DNA of 55,767 nt from an uncultured Bacteroidales bacterium (lineage in GTDB: Bacteria; Bacteroidota; Bacteroidia; Bacteroidales; UBA932), in assembly GCA_947305645.1 (NCBI GenBank), contig CAMZEC010000007.1, positions 1 through 55,767 on the forward strand, written 5' to 3'. The notes under the pieces were generated by a model, which did not search any database, had not been told where the DNA came from, and saw nothing but the letters and a program-made list of their open reading frames with translations. Of the stretch, positions 45,710 to 54,932 are shown in pieces. Within the stretch, counting starts at the first letter, position 1; every line of letters starts with the position of its first letter. A program made the position numbers and the translations under genes.

Positions 45710-46521
45710 AGGCGGGCCAGTTCTTCCCGGTCGGTTCCGTAGATGTTCTCCGGGGTGATGGTCACGTACCCCTGGGCCATCAGCAGATGGTCTGCGTCCG
45801 CCGGATTGTCGTCATCGCTCACGAAGTCACCGGCCATCACGTAGAGAGACTCGTCCGGCTGCTTGGTATCGGCATACGCCCTGGCAGCAAAAGACTGGCT
45901 CAGGCCCCTGGATTCCAGGAATTCAGGCACATACGGCATATACTCCCTCTCCCAGTGGGCGTATCCGACGCTCGCCGGCACTATGCCTTTTATCTTGTCT
46001 GCGGGCAAATCCGGGAAATTGATGTTGTAGAACGAACCCCTGCGCTTGTTGAAATTCGGAAGGAGTTTGTTCAGGATTCCGGGGAGCAATTGCTCTATGG
46101 CGGAAAAATCGGCGTCCTCGGCAAAGGAATCCAGGCTAACGCCGATGGAATGGATTCCGTTGAGCGTGCCTTCTTTCACTGCGCCTATGGTACCGGAATA
46201 CAAAGTTGCAGTGGCGGCGTTGTTTCCGTGATTTATACCGGAAACCACGAGGTCCGGCTTCTTGGGATACATGACATTATCCAGGCCGAATTTCACGCAG
46301 CTTGCGGGAGTGCCGTCAAGGTACCACCAGTCTTCCCCTGGAAGAGTCTGTATATTTCTGACGGCAATGGGCTTGAATCCCATGGTAACTGCCATCGACA
46401 TGCCGCTCTGGGCTGTTTTGGGAGCAACTATAGTCAGGTCTCCGAAAGGCTTCAGAGCACGCACCAGGCAGTGCAGACCGCGGGCCTGGTATCCATCGTC
46501 GTTGGTAACAAGAATTTTCAT
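45694..46521 (-). CDS. surE: 5'/3'-nucleotidase SurE
   Basis: A 275-residue survival protein with the N-terminal metal site TNDDGYQARGL (Asp8, Asp9), SGMSM with the metal Ser, and SGINHGNNAA with the Asn ligand. It dephosphorylates nucleoside monophosphates. It has its own minus-strand promoter in the divergent region facing the GAPDH gene. Confidence 0.95.
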   Translation of the reverse strand: MKILVTNDDGYQARGLHCLVRALKPFGDLTIVAPKTAQSGMSMAVTMGFKPIAVRNIQTLPGEDWWYLDGTPASCVKFGLDNVMYPKKPDLVVSGINHGNNAATATLYSGTIGAVKEGTLNGIHSIGVSLDSFAEDADFSAIEQLLPGILNKLLPNFNKRRGSFYNINFPDLPADKIKGIVPASVGYAHWEREYMPYVPEFLESRGLSQSFAARAYADTKQPDESLYVMAGDFVSDDDNPADADHLLMAQGYVTITPENIYGTDREELARLCDII

Positions 46522-46535
46522 GTATCTTTTTATTG

Positions 46536-46543
46536 CAAATATA
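46536..46543 (-). promoter_or_regulatory. -7 promoter box TATATTTG (minus strand) of surE
   Basis: On the minus strand the bases are TATATTTG, 14 bases before the surE start. Confidence 0.65.
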
Positions 46544-46544
46544 A

Positions 46545-47622
<1,078 letters not shown>

Positions 47623-47643
47623 TTATTGCTAGTTGTGATTTTT

Positions 47644-47672
47644 AAGGGCGGCCTTTTCGGGTCGCCTTTATT
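47644..47672 (+). terminator. Rho-independent terminator of the GAPDH gene
   Basis: AAGGGCGGCC pairs with GGGTCGCCTTT around a TTTTC loop with one mismatch, followed by a T-rich tail. Confidence 0.75.
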
Positions 47673-47730
47673 TGTTATTATCTCCTGGCCGCGACCATCT
47701 GTGGCTGTTTCGCCATCTTAAGGGGATACA

Positions 47731-47757
47731 GCGACATTTTGCCCCCGTAAATGTCGC
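47731..47757. repeat. REP-like hairpin 1 upstream of the RAYT gene
   Basis: Perfect nine-base stem GCGACATTT (47731-47739) with AAATGTCGC (47749-47757) and nine-base loop TGCCCCCGT. Confidence 0.8.
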
Positions 47758-47781
47758 CTGCTTATTGTTTTTGTGGCAACC

Positions 47782-47810
47782 GGAGACGTTTTGACCCCCG
47801 AAATGTCGCC
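47782..47810. repeat. REP-like hairpin 2 upstream of the RAYT gene
   Basis: Ten-base stem GGAGACGTTT (47782-47791) with AAATGTCGCC (47801-47810), two imperfect pairs, and nine-base loop TGACCCCCG. Same stem and loop pattern as hairpin 1 and as the hairpin downstream of the gene. Confidence 0.8.
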
Positions 47811-47818
47811 ACCCCCTG

Positions 47819-47849
47819 TTGCATTATCGATGAATAATCATCATCTTTG
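47819..47849 (+). promoter_or_regulatory. Probable promoter of the RAYT gene
   Basis: TTG (47819-47821), a 20-base gap, then CATCTTTG (47842-47849), one base off TAnnTTTG. Confidence 0.5.
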
Positions 47850-47884
47850 TAATGATCGGCGACAAAATGCCGTGATTATAGACT

Positions 47885-48847
47885 ATGAAGACTTCCGTTG
47901 TTGTGGGCAAGCCCGTGGCGCCCAACTCTTTTCAAGAGAAAGAAAGACAATGCCGGGCACTTTTTGATTCTGTTATTCGGAGGGGCTTGTCGTTCTGGCA
48001 TGTCTGTACTCCTGGAACTTTCCAGCAAATCATTTTCGAATCACCTGCCGATTACGAATTCGGTATGGTGACAGCAGCCACAGCATCTTATGACACCGGT
48101 GTGAAGATAATAACCTTCGAGTTAATGAGCAATCACGTGCATTTCGTTGTTTATTGCAAGGCAAAAGAGAACGCGGTGAGTTTTCTCGAACTCTATAGGA
48201 AGAGGCTAATCAGATATTTCCGGAACCAAAAACGCGTTATTGATCTGTCTCACTTCTATTCGGAACCAATTGCTATTGAGACTTTGGAATCACTGCGTAA
48301 TCAGATAGTATACACAAATCGCAACAATTTCGTGGTAGATCCCAGCCAAACACCGTTCTCATTTCCCTATGGAGCGAATGCGTTTTTCTTTAATCCCTTT
48401 GCCAAAGCCATTCAGGGGTGCTCGTTCGGCACACTGTCTTTGCGGTCAAAAATCAGGCTGATTCACTCAAAGGAAACAGATTATCCGGATGCTTTTATGG
48501 TTACAGGAAGTCACTTTACGCCACCTTCTTTCTGTGATATTTCGCTGGGAGAAAAGATTTTCCGTGACGCTAGACACTATATGTACAAACTGACGCGCGA
48601 TGTAGAATCATATAAAGAACTTGCTGCTTTACTCAGTGATGTGGATTACTATACCGATGATGAGTTAGTCACTATAGTATATTCTATTTGCCGCGAGAAG
48701 TACGGCTCGTCAAAGCCATCGCTGCTCCCTGTTCAGCAAAAAGAGGAGTTGGCCGGCATACTGCATTATGAATATCGTGCGGACAATCGAAAAATAAGCC
48801 GTTTGCTGCAGTTCCCCATTCAAACACTTAACGAAAAATTCCCGTAG
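47885..48847 (+). CDS. REP-associated (RAYT-like) Y1 HUH transposase
   Basis: A 320-residue protein of the IS200/RAYT transposase superfamily. The HUH metal-binding pair is His84/His86 in MSNHVHFVV, and Tyr143 in NQIVYTNRNNF is the best candidate for the DNA-cleaving tyrosine, placed as in RAYT proteins. The N-terminal FWHVCTPGTFQQIIFE segment matches Bacteroidota members. It is longer than minimal RAYTs; the last ~100 residues form a helical domain with a helix-turn-helix-like end (KEELAGILHYEYRADNRKISRLLQF). The gene is flanked on both sides by GACATTT-type hairpins with C-rich loops, the usual surroundings of RAYT genes. It is more A+T rich than its neighbours. Confidence 0.82.
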   Translation: MKTSVVVGKPVAPNSFQEKERQCRALFDSVIRRGLSFWHVCTPGTFQQIIFESPADYEFGMVTAATASYDTGVKIITFELMSNHVHFVVYCKAKENAVSFLELYRKRLIRYFRNQKRVIDLSHFYSEPIAIETLESLRNQIVYTNRNNFVVDPSQTPFSFPYGANAFFFNPFAKAIQGCSFGTLSLRSKIRLIHSKETDYPDAFMVTGSHFTPPSFCDISLGEKIFRDARHYMYKLTRDVESYKELAALLSDVDYYTDDELVTIVYSICREKYGSSKPSLLPVQQKEELAGILHYEYRADNRKISRLLQFPIQTLNEKFP

Positions 48848-48868
48848 CGGTCGGTTCTGCTTGAGTAG

Positions 48869-48897
48869 GTAACGATTTGCCCCTTCAAACGTCGCTA
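48869..48897. repeat. Degraded REP-like hairpin downstream of the RAYT gene
   Basis: GTAACGATTT and AAACGTCGCTA flank a C-rich loop (GCCCCTTC). It looks like a decayed member of the same hairpin family. Confidence 0.45.
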
Positions 48898-48919
48898 ACT
48901 ATGTTTTTTTGCGGCGGCC

Positions 48920-48948
48920 GGTGACGTTTTGAACCCCGAAATGCCGCC
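48920..48948. repeat. REP-like hairpin downstream of the RAYT gene
   Basis: Ten-base stem GGTGACGTTT (48920-48929) with AAATGCCGCC (48939-48948) and nine-base loop TGAACCCCG. It is in the same orientation as the upstream hairpin 2 and shares GACGTTTTGA and CCCCGAAATG. Confidence 0.75.
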
Positions 48949-48964
48949 ATCTATTTGTTTTTCG

Positions 48965-48972
48965 TATATTTG
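48965..48972 (+). promoter_or_regulatory. -7 promoter box TATATTTG very close to a start codon
   Basis: Perfect TAnnTTTG box ending eight bases before the ATG at 48981; the transcript would have almost no leader. Confidence 0.6.
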
Positions 48973-48980
48973 CCACTGCT

Positions 48981-49511
48981 ATGATTTCTATTGAGAAATA
49001 TACTGGGGAACTGACGGAGTATCTGCTGGAGGTCACTACCGGCGGAGGCTATCTGAAGGGTGAACTGCTGTCGTCGCCCGATATTGATGAGGCGTGGATG
49101 AATTATGCCGCCGGGATTTGCGCCGACGCCGTCCACAACTTCAACGAGTATCCTGAGTTCTGCTTTGCATGCGCCGGATATCTGGGGATGGCCGTGGCGC
49201 ATCTGTGGGACAAGGACTGGCAACTGAACAAGGATAAACCGTATTCCTTCTTCCAAGGCCCCCACGGCTTCGATGACATGGACGATCACATCACGGTGAA
49301 CATCCTCAGGGAAAAGAAACGCAGCGTCGCCGCCATGGAGTCATGCTCTTTCGCCGCTAATCACTTCCTCTATAAGTCCGGTGCCGAACCCGGTACCGCC
49401 GAGGCGTACCGCCTCTTCCTCAAGACCATGGACGTCATGTACCGTCTCGGCGCCGCAATCGAACTCTGCCGCCTTGGGTCTCGCCTGGAGAAGACCGGGT
49501 ATCCTCAATAA
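48981..49511 (+). CDS. Hypothetical protein
   Basis: A 176-residue soluble, mostly helical, acidic protein with no signal peptide. Marked segments are EAWMNYAAGICADAVHNF, SFFQGPHGFDDMDDHI and KTMDVMYRLGAAIELCRLGSRLEKTGY. I do not recognise its family. Codon use resembles the surrounding core genes. It faces the DUF3667 gene, ten bases away. Confidence 0.75.
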   Translation: MISIEKYTGELTEYLLEVTTGGGYLKGELLSSPDIDEAWMNYAAGICADAVHNFNEYPEFCFACAGYLGMAVAHLWDKDWQLNKDKPYSFFQGPHGFDDMDDHITVNILREKKRSVAAMESCSFAANHFLYKSGAEPGTAEAYRLFLKTMDVMYRLGAAIELCRLGSRLEKTGYPQ

Positions 49512-49521
49512 TTATTGTCAC

Positions 49522-50409
49522 TCACACACGCTGAATTGCGAAAAGAACAAGTGCAATACCTATCAATGAATAGAAGATAAGGGCCGCGGCCAGGTAAAAC
49601 AAGCCAGTCTTTAATGTCAGCATGAATGCCTGCCTGTTACCGATCTTGAGCATCTGGCGCAAATCTATGAAAAGAAGGGCGCCCATGACAAGCAAGCCCA
49701 GTTCCGACTCGCTTCCGAAGGAAAGCAGGAGAGCCAGGAACATAAAAATGCAAAACTGACATAGGACGTAGGCCGAGGCTGCCGCAGCTCCTGAGAAGCT
49801 GATATTGTATTTATGCAGTAAAATAGCCAGGGCCATCCACATGAACAGGAAATTACCAAGGAAGACAGGTATTCCTTTTCCGCGAATATCCCCTTCTATG
49901 GCTGCCAAAGATGCCTTCCAGGGAGTATCTACCGCCTCGGGATACAAGTCAAGATGCGTTACAAGAACAGCTTGTGAGATGGTTTTGAAAACGGACTTCA
50001 CAATTCGGCCCCTTTGTGCATTTCCGGCTGTACTGTCCACAAAAGCATTAACGTTGTTTATACCGTCAAGTAGACTGTCCGTGAAATCGTTCCGTACAGA
50101 TCCAGGTTGAACAACTGCCAGAAGAAGTGTGAAGACGGAGTAAAAGACAAGGAGGGCTGTGAAAGGTGCCAGGTAATACTCATGTTTGCCGCGCATGATA
50201 TAATCCCTCATCATATATCCCGGCCTCAGCAGCAAATGGGCGAAAGTGCGCTTCCCGTCATTGTTCATAAAGGGGATGGCTTCTTTTGCGCCCATATAAA
50301 CACCCTCTTCCCGCTTGACGGCCTTATGGGGTTTGCGCCAGGGAATATAGCCTAATTCATTGTATATGGCCCACAGGCGCAGCCTTGCACGTATCCTGTT
50401 CTTAGTCAT
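49522..50409 (-). CDS. DUF3667 membrane protein
   Basis: A 295-residue membrane protein. RTFAHLLLRPGYMMRDYIMRGKHEYYLAPFTALL (residues ~55-88) is the DUF3667 signature; about four to five membrane helices follow from there to the end. The function of the family is unknown. It lies 16 bases downstream of the M28 peptidase gene and is probably cotranscribed with it. Confidence 0.85.
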   Translation of the reverse strand: MTKNRIRARLRLWAIYNELGYIPWRKPHKAVKREEGVYMGAKEAIPFMNNDGKRTFAHLLLRPGYMMRDYIMRGKHEYYLAPFTALLVFYSVFTLLLAVVQPGSVRNDFTDSLLDGINNVNAFVDSTAGNAQRGRIVKSVFKTISQAVLVTHLDLYPEAVDTPWKASLAAIEGDIRGKGIPVFLGNFLFMWMALAILLHKYNISFSGAAAASAYVLCQFCIFMFLALLLSFGSESELGLLVMGALLFIDLRQMLKIGNRQAFMLTLKTGLFYLAAALIFYSLIGIALVLFAIQRV

Positions 50410-50425
50410 TGTAAGTGCTTTATGT

Positions 50426-51676
50426 TTAGTACCTTCCTACGAAATCGGCGACCAGTTTAAAAACCGGCTCGTAGCTGTCGAAGACTGCGTTCTTCCAGGT
50501 GTCGAAAATGGTATGGTAGTAAGGGAAGGCGTCTCCCTCCTGATTCTCCAGAAAGATACAGGGAACGTGCCTCTGCGCGAAGGGATAGTGGTCGCTGTTA
50601 CCGGCCAGGGGTCCTCTGTTCAGGCTCTTAAAGTAATGAGCTTCGCCATTGATCGCCTCGAACAGTTTATAGCCGCGCAACCCCTCGTCGCTAACCTCGC
50701 AATACTGAACGGGATTGTTGTCCCCTATCATGTCCAGGTTGAACAGGTACTTTATCTGGTTAAGCGGGGCCAGGGGATGCTCCGCATAGAACTCGGAGCC
50801 GCGCAAATTTGCATCTTCGCCGGAGAATGCGATGAAGTACATGTCATAGGCCGGCTTGTGCTTGGCGAAGTAAGCCGCCAGTGTCACTATAGCGGCCGTG
50901 CCCGACGCATTGTCGTTTGCTCCTGCATAATAGACGTTCCGGCCAAGGTTGCCCAGATGGTCGTAATGGGCCGTAAACACATAGCAACTGTCGTGGCTCT
51001 CCCCTTCCACCTTGGCGATTACGTTGAAGATCTCGCAGCCTTTCAGGAATTCGTTGTCCACGTCAAGGCGGACAGACTTGACGCCCCTTATCGCCTCCGG
51101 AGTCACCCAAACGATAGGTTTCTCAACTACGCGGTGGCCGTATGCTTTATAGAACTTGATCGGCGAGGTCCAGGTCTGCAGCAGACCGGCATTTGAACTG
51201 CCGGCTTTCTGCAGCGGCCCGAATGCCTCCCTGCGTTTGTATGAGAACCAGAAATCGCAACATACCAGGCAGTTGGCATACTCCGGTTTGGCAAGGTCCT
51301 CACGCATCTTTTCGGCATTGAAGTTCAGGGTATCTACGTGATATACCGGAAATACCCCGTGAACGCCCGGAGAGTATTCGCGCATGGAAAAGTCCACACC
51401 GGGCTTAAGCTTGCGGCCGTCAGCCCACATTTGCATCTTGCCGTTGAAAGTATTGATGTCTATGGTGAAGGGCTGGAGTGTAACTTCATCTACGCCGGCC
51501 TTACGGAATTCTTTCTCCAGGTAATAGCCTGCCTTGTTTGCCCCGCCGCGGGCATAGCCGCGGCCCTGATACCTAGCAGAGCTGAGCTCTTTAACTACTC
51601 TCTTATAATGTGCCAGATCCTGGGCCTGCACCTGAGCTGCGGCCAGAGCCAAAAGTATAATCAATACTCTTTTCAT
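50426..51676 (-). CDS. Secreted M28 family zinc aminopeptidase
   Basis: A 416-residue peptidase with a signal peptide (ending VQAQ). Two-zinc ligands are seen in order: His in AHYDHLG, bridging Asp in GANDNASG, catalytic Glu and second Glu in FSGEDANLRGSEFY, Asp in LDMIGDN and the final His in YYHTIFDTW. It should remove N-terminal residues from peptides in the periplasm or at the surface. Confidence 0.94.
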   Translation of the reverse strand: MKRVLIILLALAAAQVQAQDLAHYKRVVKELSSARYQGRGYARGGANKAGYYLEKEFRKAGVDEVTLQPFTIDINTFNGKMQMWADGRKLKPGVDFSMREYSPGVHGVFPVYHVDTLNFNAEKMREDLAKPEYANCLVCCDFWFSYKRREAFGPLQKAGSSNAGLLQTWTSPIKFYKAYGHRVVEKPIVWVTPEAIRGVKSVRLDVDNEFLKGCEIFNVIAKVEGESHDSCYVFTAHYDHLGNLGRNVYYAGANDNASGTAAIVTLAAYFAKHKPAYDMYFIAFSGEDANLRGSEFYAEHPLAPLNQIKYLFNLDMIGDNNPVQYCEVSDEGLRGYKLFEAINGEAHYFKSLNRGPLAGNSDHYPFAQRHVPCIFLENQEGDAFPYYHTIFDTWKNAVFDSYEPVFKLVADFVGRY

Positions 51677-51698
51677 CAGCGTTTTAGTTATTCACTTA

Positions 51699-51706
51699 CA
51701 AATGTA
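51699..51706 (-). promoter_or_regulatory. -7 promoter box TACATTTG (minus strand) of the M28 gene
   Basis: Minus-strand TACATTTG, 22 bases before the M28 peptidase start. Confidence 0.6.
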
Positions 51707-51741
51707 CATAAAAACACCGACATAACGATTCTTCCTTACAC

Positions 51742-51935
51742 GGCTTCGATTCTGCAGGCGGCAGACCATGGCGGAACTCCGTTCGCCGCGCCCTGCGCGG
51801 CTGCACTCCAGCCCCTCCCACAATCTACTTCGTCCCGCTACGCGGAACTCGTATCTTGCGGGCCCCACCCCCTGCCCGTGTCCGGGGGGTGGACACGTCC
51901 GCCATGGTCTGCCGCCTGCCCGTCATCTCCGCCTT
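51742..51935. repeat. Solitary copy of the insertion element's GC-rich subterminal block
   Basis: About 194 bases closely matching 23952-24148, including the GTGTCC/GGACAC mini-hairpin (51878-51883 and 51891-51896), with no transposase gene beside it. It fills part of a 417-base gene-free stretch between the M28 gene and the large lipoprotein gene. It could be the scar of a deleted element or a short element moved in trans. Confidence 0.8.
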
Positions 51936-51939
51936 GACG

Positions 51940-52020
51940 TTGGGGTGCGATATCGTCGGTTCTGCACCCCAAGTTCTCAGTATTCACGGTTTGGGGTGCG
52001 AATCAAGGCTTATTGCACCC
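51940..52020. repeat. Two tandem hairpins built on TTGGGGTGC / GCACCCCAA
   Basis: The first pairs TTGGGGTGC (51940-51948) with GCACCCCAA (51964-51972). The second pairs GGGTGCGAAT with ATTGCACCC (to 52020) with one bulge. They follow directly on the solitary GC-rich block. Confidence 0.7.
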
Positions 52021-52028
52021 GGAACAAA

Positions 52029-52076
52029 TAAAAGAGGATGACCTCAAGTCTTAAGACCTTTTAGCCACCCTCTTAA
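52029..52076 (-). terminator. Hairpin terminator of the 940-residue lipoprotein gene
   Basis: On the minus strand AAGAGGGTGGCTAA pairs imperfectly with GAGGTCATCCTCTT around a GGTCTTAAGACTT inner stem, followed by TTTTATTTG. It resembles the hairpins at both ends of the insertion element. Confidence 0.7.
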
Positions 52077-52093
52077 TCTGGAAAAACGATTAT

Positions 52094-54916
52094 TTATTCG
52101 TATTCAACAGTAACTGAAGGAATATATATAGCTCCATCTGCTGAAGGTTCAATCCTTAACTGAGAATAAGTACCTGTAAGAACATATCCACCGATAAGGG
52201 TAGCTGCGTTTACCTTTTCAATCAGGGTGCCATCCGCTTCACAAATATTACAGGCCCTGGTGCCGGTACCGGAACCATCTCCCTTAGTTGCCAGAGCGAC
52301 AGTCAACTTTGTAATCTTTGAAGATACCGAAGGCGTCAGCAAATAACAACCTTTTCCGGTATTCATCTGAATCGTTACCTGATTTGCATTTCCAAATGTA
52401 TTGACAGAAGTCCATTGAGAACCGTCGGTGGCTGTAATTACATTGGTTCCGCTCGAATACGACCATGCAGCTGTATGAGCCTTCTTAATATCATCGCTTG
52501 TAAGAGTATAGGACTTAACGACAGCTCCTGCGGCAAGCTGGCTAACCTTAATGACCTTAACAACATCGGTTTCGCCACCCTTGGTGAGGGTGACGGTAAT
52601 GGATCCGTCGCGGGCATCTCCGGTGTTGGCAGAAACGGAGTACGTAATATTGTTGCCATTGATAGACGCAGCTGTTACTACAGTTCCGTCAGGGGTGACC
52701 GCAGCATTCCATCCGTCGCCATGTTCGATTACTATCGAAGTTACGGCATCGGTTACGCCTGCGGCAGGAACACCGGTGATGTCCTTTGCCTCAATTGTAG
52801 CCGGGACGTCCACGTCCTTGTCAACGATAATGTCGGCTGCTTTCCAGACCTTGAGCTCTTCCGTCTCGCCATACTTGGTTACGGTACCGATGGCTGTTAT
52901 TTCCTGACCGACAACATTGGTGGCATTACCATAGTTAGTGTATACAATATAATTTACAGAGCCATCCGTTACGGAAACATTCTTACCCTTAACCTCAGTT
53001 ACAGTCAAGCCAGAAACCTTTACATAAGCATTCTGGTAAGTGGAATAACTACCGGCGACAGTAGCAAGTGCAACAGTTTCAGGAGCCACAACTTCTCCCG
53101 CGCCAGTGAATTTCGCATCCATCGATGTAATTTCAGTATACAAGCCATTGTATAAGAGAGCCTTAACGGTCAAGTCTCCGGTGAATGTCTGGCCTTGCTT
53201 AAGACCATGGCTGCTCTTGTAATACGTAATGGATCCGGTGGCATCCTTTATAATTGCAGTACCTGTTGCAGGTACAAATGAAACCACTGCATCGGTCAAA
53301 TGGCCATTTAAATCAGCGGCATCCTTTGTAAGCTTGGCGTTGAGCTCTGCTATGTTACTGAAGTCTGTGTACTGAATGGTCTCCTTGATGGTATAAGAAG
53401 CCGTTGCGGGTTTGGAATCGAGCATGCCCTCCTTCTTTGCAACGGCAGTAATCTTGACATCTTCAGTAATTGTAATAGGTCCGCTGTAAAGAGTATACGG
53501 CTCAGCATCAGTTAACGAAAAATAAATCGAAGCTCCTTCTGTTGCACAGCTCAGGGTTACCTGGGTGCCGCTTTCAACAGCACCGGCAGCAGGATCGAAA
53601 GTAGGAGTGGCTACATACCTTTTAACGTCAGGAGTATCGTTGGCACCTTCTCCAACCTGGATTTTTACTATCCTGCGGTGCTTTGTCGTGCCTGAAATAG
53701 TAAATAACACGTATTGTTCAGAACCGGTCCAGACGCCATTTGAGACAGGTGTTCCCTCTGTTTCTCCGTTGCTCATGACGAGAATCTGATTAGGATTACC
53801 ATCCGCAGTCTCGGAATCGCTGAAGGTAAACTCGACTCTGGTTATTTTCTTATTACTGTTCAAGGCGATGGTATTGCCTCCGTAAAATCTTCCCGCTGCT
53901 CCCTCAGTGTAATACTTGGGCACATAGGAACTAGTTCCCTTGTCGGCAACAAGTGCAACATCTTCAGTAAATATCTTGACAATTTCTTCGCCATTCTCAT
54001 AACCCAAATCAGGGAAGTTGATTGTTGCATTGGCGGATTCTTCCACAGGCGGCTCCCCACCGAGGGTGAGGGTGGGCACAAAGTGGACCTTTGCACGGTC
54101 GACCTTAACTCCGGGAGCAGTAGTAATTGAACCAAGGATGGAATCTCCGTTATAGAGAGTGAATACGGCACCCTCAGTGAACTCCTTCTCCGGAACGACC
54201 ATGTAATAAGTGTGATTCACTACAAAGCTGCCTTCTGAAGCAGAAAGTGTTATCTCGGGGACAGCTACTCCTGCTGAAGGAATGCAGTACGGTATTCCCT
54301 CAAAGTAAGCAATGGTATACCTGCTTTGGAATCCATCCCCCTCGCTCTTGTTCTTTAACCTAACGCTGGTTACGTTGGCATCTCCAACCTTTATAGCCAA
54401 GAGTCCGAAGACGTTCTTGAAACTGAAGTTCAGGTTATCGGAGTTTGCTACAGCAGCATAAGCCTTGGAATCAAAGAAACCGTCACTTGCAGTCTGCTCG
54501 TATTTGAAAGGAAGCTGAGGATGACCAGCATCCATAAGATTGCTGCGGTCGTAAGGGAAAATAGCAGTATAAGGTGCGGTTCCGGGAATCTTGGCACTTC
54601 CGTGAGTGAATGCAAGGGATTTCCATCCTCCCTCCCAGTACGCTGTATAGGCATCTGCGGTAATATAAAAATACATGTTCGGATTCGGGTCCGTATTGTC
54701 TGTCGAGAAAACGCTGAGCTCATCATGAGCTCCCCATGCTATGGAATAATCATTTGCATCGGGAGTCCATCCGGTCTTGGTCAGAGGATTCTCGCGTGTC
54801 GCATAAATATAAACCAGATTGTCGGCGGGATTAACTTCGACGGACAGTTCCTGCTTGCAGCCCAGGGTTGCGAGGGCTGCGAGAGCAATAGCTCCAAAAG
54901 TAAAAATCTTTTTCAT
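52094..54916 (-). CDS. Large surface lipoprotein: fimbrillin-like N terminus, chitobiase-type, OB-like and BACON-like domains
   Basis: A 940-residue lipoprotein (lipobox LGCK, Cys20) starting at ATG 54916; the TTG four codons upstream is less likely. Residues ~25-270 resemble the fimbrillin-like module (SIAWGAHDELSVFS). A region at ~430-510 matches the chitobiase C-terminal type (ATPTFDPAAGAVESGTQVTLS...ITITEDVKITAVA). It is followed by an OB-like stretch (~515-700), a BACON-like domain (~720-800) and a final beta-sandwich. It is probably a surface or secreted binding protein; no catalytic motif was found. It sits 16 bases after a short peptide ORF and is followed by a terminator. Confidence 0.85.
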   Translation of the reverse strand: MKKIFTFGAIALAALATLGCKQELSVEVNPADNLVYIYATRENPLTKTGWTPDANDYSIAWGAHDELSVFSTDNTDPNPNMYFYITADAYTAYWEGGWKSLAFTHGSAKIPGTAPYTAIFPYDRSNLMDAGHPQLPFKYEQTASDGFFDSKAYAAVANSDNLNFSFKNVFGLLAIKVGDANVTSVRLKNKSEGDGFQSRYTIAYFEGIPYCIPSAGVAVPEITLSASEGSFVVNHTYYMVVPEKEFTEGAVFTLYNGDSILGSITTAPGVKVDRAKVHFVPTLTLGGEPPVEESANATINFPDLGYENGEEIVKIFTEDVALVADKGTSSYVPKYYTEGAAGRFYGGNTIALNSNKKITRVEFTFSDSETADGNPNQILVMSNGETEGTPVSNGVWTGSEQYVLFTISGTTKHRRIVKIQVGEGANDTPDVKRYVATPTFDPAAGAVESGTQVTLSCATEGASIYFSLTDAEPYTLYSGPITITEDVKITAVAKKEGMLDSKPATASYTIKETIQYTDFSNIAELNAKLTKDAADLNGHLTDAVVSFVPATGTAIIKDATGSITYYKSSHGLKQGQTFTGDLTVKALLYNGLYTEITSMDAKFTGAGEVVAPETVALATVAGSYSTYQNAYVKVSGLTVTEVKGKNVSVTDGSVNYIVYTNYGNATNVVGQEITAIGTVTKYGETEELKVWKAADIIVDKDVDVPATIEAKDITGVPAAGVTDAVTSIVIEHGDGWNAAVTPDGTVVTAASINGNNITYSVSANTGDARDGSITVTLTKGGETDVVKVIKVSQLAAGAVVKSYTLTSDDIKKAHTAAWSYSSGTNVITATDGSQWTSVNTFGNANQVTIQMNTGKGCYLLTPSVSSKITKLTVALATKGDGSGTGTRACNICEADGTLIEKVNAATLIGGYVLTGTYSQLRIEPSADGAIYIPSVTVEYE

Positions 54917-54932
54917 CTTCTTGCTCAATTAA

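Noticed and set aside
47731..48948. CRISPR array, because of repeated short units
   Set aside because: There are only a few hairpin units, with a gene rather than regular spacers between them, and no cas genes nearby.
51742..52076. Hidden small protein gene in the gene-free stretch
   Set aside because: The open frames there overlap repeats shared with the insertion element, change frame between copies and have no promoter or start context.
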